This document shows, in pieces, positions 33,976 through 35,257 of a DNA stretch of 35,257 nt; within the stretch, counting starts at the first letter, position 1; the number at the start of each line of letters is the position of its first letter. Made by a program: the position numbers and the translations under genes. Source of the stretch: Bacteroides caecigallinarum (GTDB lineage Bacteria; Bacteroidota; Bacteroidia; Bacteroidales; Bacteroidaceae). Under the pieces are notes generated by a model. That model saw nothing but the letters and a program-made list of their open reading frames with translations, made no database searches and had not been told where the DNA came from. Where the stretch lies: positions 1 to 35,257 of the forward strand of contig NZ_JADYTJ010000035.1 in assembly GCF_021531075.1 (NCBI RefSeq). The letters run 5' to 3'.

Positions 33976-34242
33976 ATGATTACTATGACAAGGACTATTA
34001 CATTTAATGAACTGAGAAACATAAAAGATTCTTTACCAGAAGGAAGTATGCATCGCATTGCCGATGAATTAAATATATCAGTAGAAACTGTAAGAAACTT
34101 TTTTGGAGGGCAGAACTTTAAGGATGGTAAATGTGTAGGTATTCATTTGGAGCCAGGTCCGGATGGAGGTTTGGTTATGCTTGATGATACTGTCGTTTTA
34201 GACAAAGCATTGGATATTCTTAGAGAAAATGCTAATATTTAA
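33976..34242 (+). CDS. Small helix-turn-helix DNA-binding protein
   Basis: An 88-aa protein with a likely HTH at about residues 25-43 (MHRIADELNISVETVRNFF). A more acidic, Gly-rich C-terminal half follows (HLEPGPDGGLVMLDDTVVLDKALDIL). It resembles small DNA-binding proteins of unknown role in Bacteroidales. The start could be ATG 33976 or the in-frame ATG 33985. It is followed by a terminator and then a universal stress protein gene, so it may be a single-gene unit. No target can be inferred. Confidence 0.7.
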   Translation: MITMTRTITFNELRNIKDSLPEGSMHRIADELNISVETVRNFFGGQNFKDGKCVGIHLEPGPDGGLVMLDDTVVLDKALDILRENANI

Positions 34243-34252
34243 TTTTTGTATG

Positions 34253-34310
34253 ATAGCTATGATAGTTGTGCGGGGATTTGTCTGCAAACTATGATAGCTA
34301 TTATTTTTTT
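34253..34310 (+). terminator. Rho-independent terminator after the HTH gene
   Basis: The arms ATAGCTATGATAGTT (34253-34267) and AACTATGATAGCTAT (34287-34301) pair with one central mismatch around a 19-nt loop and are followed by a tract of T. It begins 11 nt after the HTH gene stop and 19 nt or fewer before the next ATG, so it might also act as a leader attenuator of the stress gene. Confidence 0.78.
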
Positions 34311-34328
34311 AATTAAAATCATATCAAT

Positions 34329-35257
34329 ATGGAAGAAAGACTAGTAACCCTTGCTATATTGACTTATTCAAAAGCTCAGATATTAAAGAATGTCTTGGAA
34401 AATGAGGGTATTGATGCTTATATTCATAATGTAAATCTCATACAGCCTGTTATTTCTTCTGGAGTGAGAATAAGAATTAAAGAAAGTGATTTGCCACGTG
34501 CACTGAGTATTATTGAAAGTTCTGCATGGCTGGCGGAAGATGTGGTGAAAGAACATACTCAAGAAACAGAAAAGAAGTCTAAAACACCTGTAATATTGAT
34601 TCCTGTAGATTTCTCACAAAACTCATTAAAGGCATGCCGGTTTGGACTTAATTTCGCTGCACAGATTAAAGTGGAAGCTGTGCTTATGCACGTATATTTC
34701 AGCCCAGTCTATATGCCTAGTCTACAGTATGCAACTGAAGGATATGGTATACCTTATGAGGCAGAATTAGGCATTAAAAGTATGCTGGATAACGTTCATC
34801 AGCGCTTGAAGGATTTGACTGATAATATTGATAAACTGATGGCTGATGGAGAGTTGCCTGAAGTGAAGTATTCATGTTTGCTTCGAGAAGGAATCCCTGA
34901 GGAGGAAATATTGAGTTATGCCCGTGAAGAATCGCCATTAATGATTGTTATGGGTACAAGAGGGGAGAACATGACAGAGTATGGACTTATGGGTAGTGTT
35001 ACTGCAGAAGTTATTGAACGTAGTCCTGTATTTGTTTATTCTATACCGGAAGAAGCGAAACTTACTAATTTTAAAGAAATACATAAGGTAGCTTTTATTA
35101 CTAATTTTGACCAGCGGGATTTAATTTCATTTGATTCTTTGATTACAACATTTAAGGATTATAATTTTGAAATATACTTTATACATCTGAATTCAAATGA
35201 AGAAAGGAAAATGTGGAATGAGATAAAATTATCAGTAATAAAAGAATATTTCCACAA
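34329..35257 (+). CDS. Universal stress protein with N-terminal DUF2007-like domain (partial)
   Basis: The frame starts at ATG 34329 and runs off the window, giving about 309 residues with no stop. Residues 1-70 resemble DUF2007, a small putative signal-transducing module (EERLVTLAILTYSKAQILKN). A universal stress protein domain follows from about residue 90 (TPVILIPVDFSQNSLKA). Its nucleotide-binding motif is G-2x-G-9x-GS in VMGTRGENMTEYGLMGSVT (about 215-233), so it probably binds ATP. A second USP-like half begins near 250 (EIHKVAFITNFDQRDL). Tandem USP proteins of this kind are common in Bacteroidetes; the DUF2007 fusion is less usual. It is probably cytoplasmic. Confidence 0.85.
   Translation, partial: MEERLVTLAILTYSKAQILKNVLENEGIDAYIHNVNLIQPVISSGVRIRIKESDLPRALSIIESSAWLAEDVVKEHTQETEKKSKTPVILIPVDFSQNSLKACRFGLNFAAQIKVEAVLMHVYFSPVYMPSLQYATEGYGIPYEAELGIKSMLDNVHQRLKDLTDNIDKLMADGELPEVKYSCLLREGIPEEEILSYAREESPLMIVMGTRGENMTEYGLMGSVTAEVIERSPVFVYSIPEEAKLTNFKEIHKVAFITNFDQRDLISFDSLITTFKDYNFEIYFIHLNSNEERKMWNEIKLSVIKEYFH

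Noticed and set aside
1-35257. tRNA genes, CRISPR arrays, insertion sequences
   Set aside because: I saw no cloverleaf-like T-loop segment, no regularly spaced repeats with spacers, and no transposase-like protein.

Overview
This window looks like chromosome of a member of the Bacteroidales (Bacteroides/Prevotella-like). The evidence is a complete Bat aerotolerance operon, a TonB-dependent receptor/DUF4249 lipoprotein pair, a DUF4295 gene beside rpmB-rpmG, several promoters with the Bacteroidetes -7 element TAnnTTTG, and few strong Shine-Dalgarno sequences. I cannot name the species. I saw no tRNA, rRNA, CRISPR array or insertion sequence. Apart from the decayed gene near 15.75-16.13 kb, no gene-free stretch exceeds 300 bases.

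Region 1 (1-6.3 kb) is a type III restriction-modification operon, mod - rhuM-like - res, preceded by the tail of an unidentified AT-rich gene. The centre of mod, which should be its target-recognition region, is much more AT-rich than its flanks, as if swapped by recombination. The operon ends at a hairpin and a short array of four 11-bp repeats, facing a convergent outer-membrane protein gene.

Region 2 (6.5-17.4 kb) is mainly envelope genes: a small beta-barrel protein, a FabK/nitronate monooxygenase-family enzyme, a membrane-bound PHP-domain protein translationally coupled to an EptA-type phosphoethanolamine transferase, an orphan lipoprotein, and a TonB receptor with its DUF4249 partner. 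These are followed by an acyl-CoA synthetase pseudogene, a Cof-type HAD phosphatase and a small winged-helix protein.

Region 3 (17.5-24.5 kb) is housekeeping. It holds map-tsaD-pncC, then rpmB-rpmG-DUF4295, then ftsY-rimO followed by two HU-family genes. The second HU protein is unusual: an HU domain, a transmembrane segment and a C-terminal LysM domain, so it could physically join DNA to the peptidoglycan side of the inner membrane. I consider it the most interesting item in the window.

Region 4 (24.6-33.9 kb) is the aerotolerance (bat) operon: moxR, a DUF58 protein, a membrane protein with a BatD-like layout, batA, batB, batC, batD, batE, and a PAP2 phosphatase at the end. The MoxR ATPase with VWA-domain partners probably forms a membrane-associated chaperone-like system reaching into the periplasm.

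Region 5 (33.9 kb to the end) holds a small helix-turn-helix protein and, after a terminator, a DUF2007-universal stress protein fusion that runs off the window.
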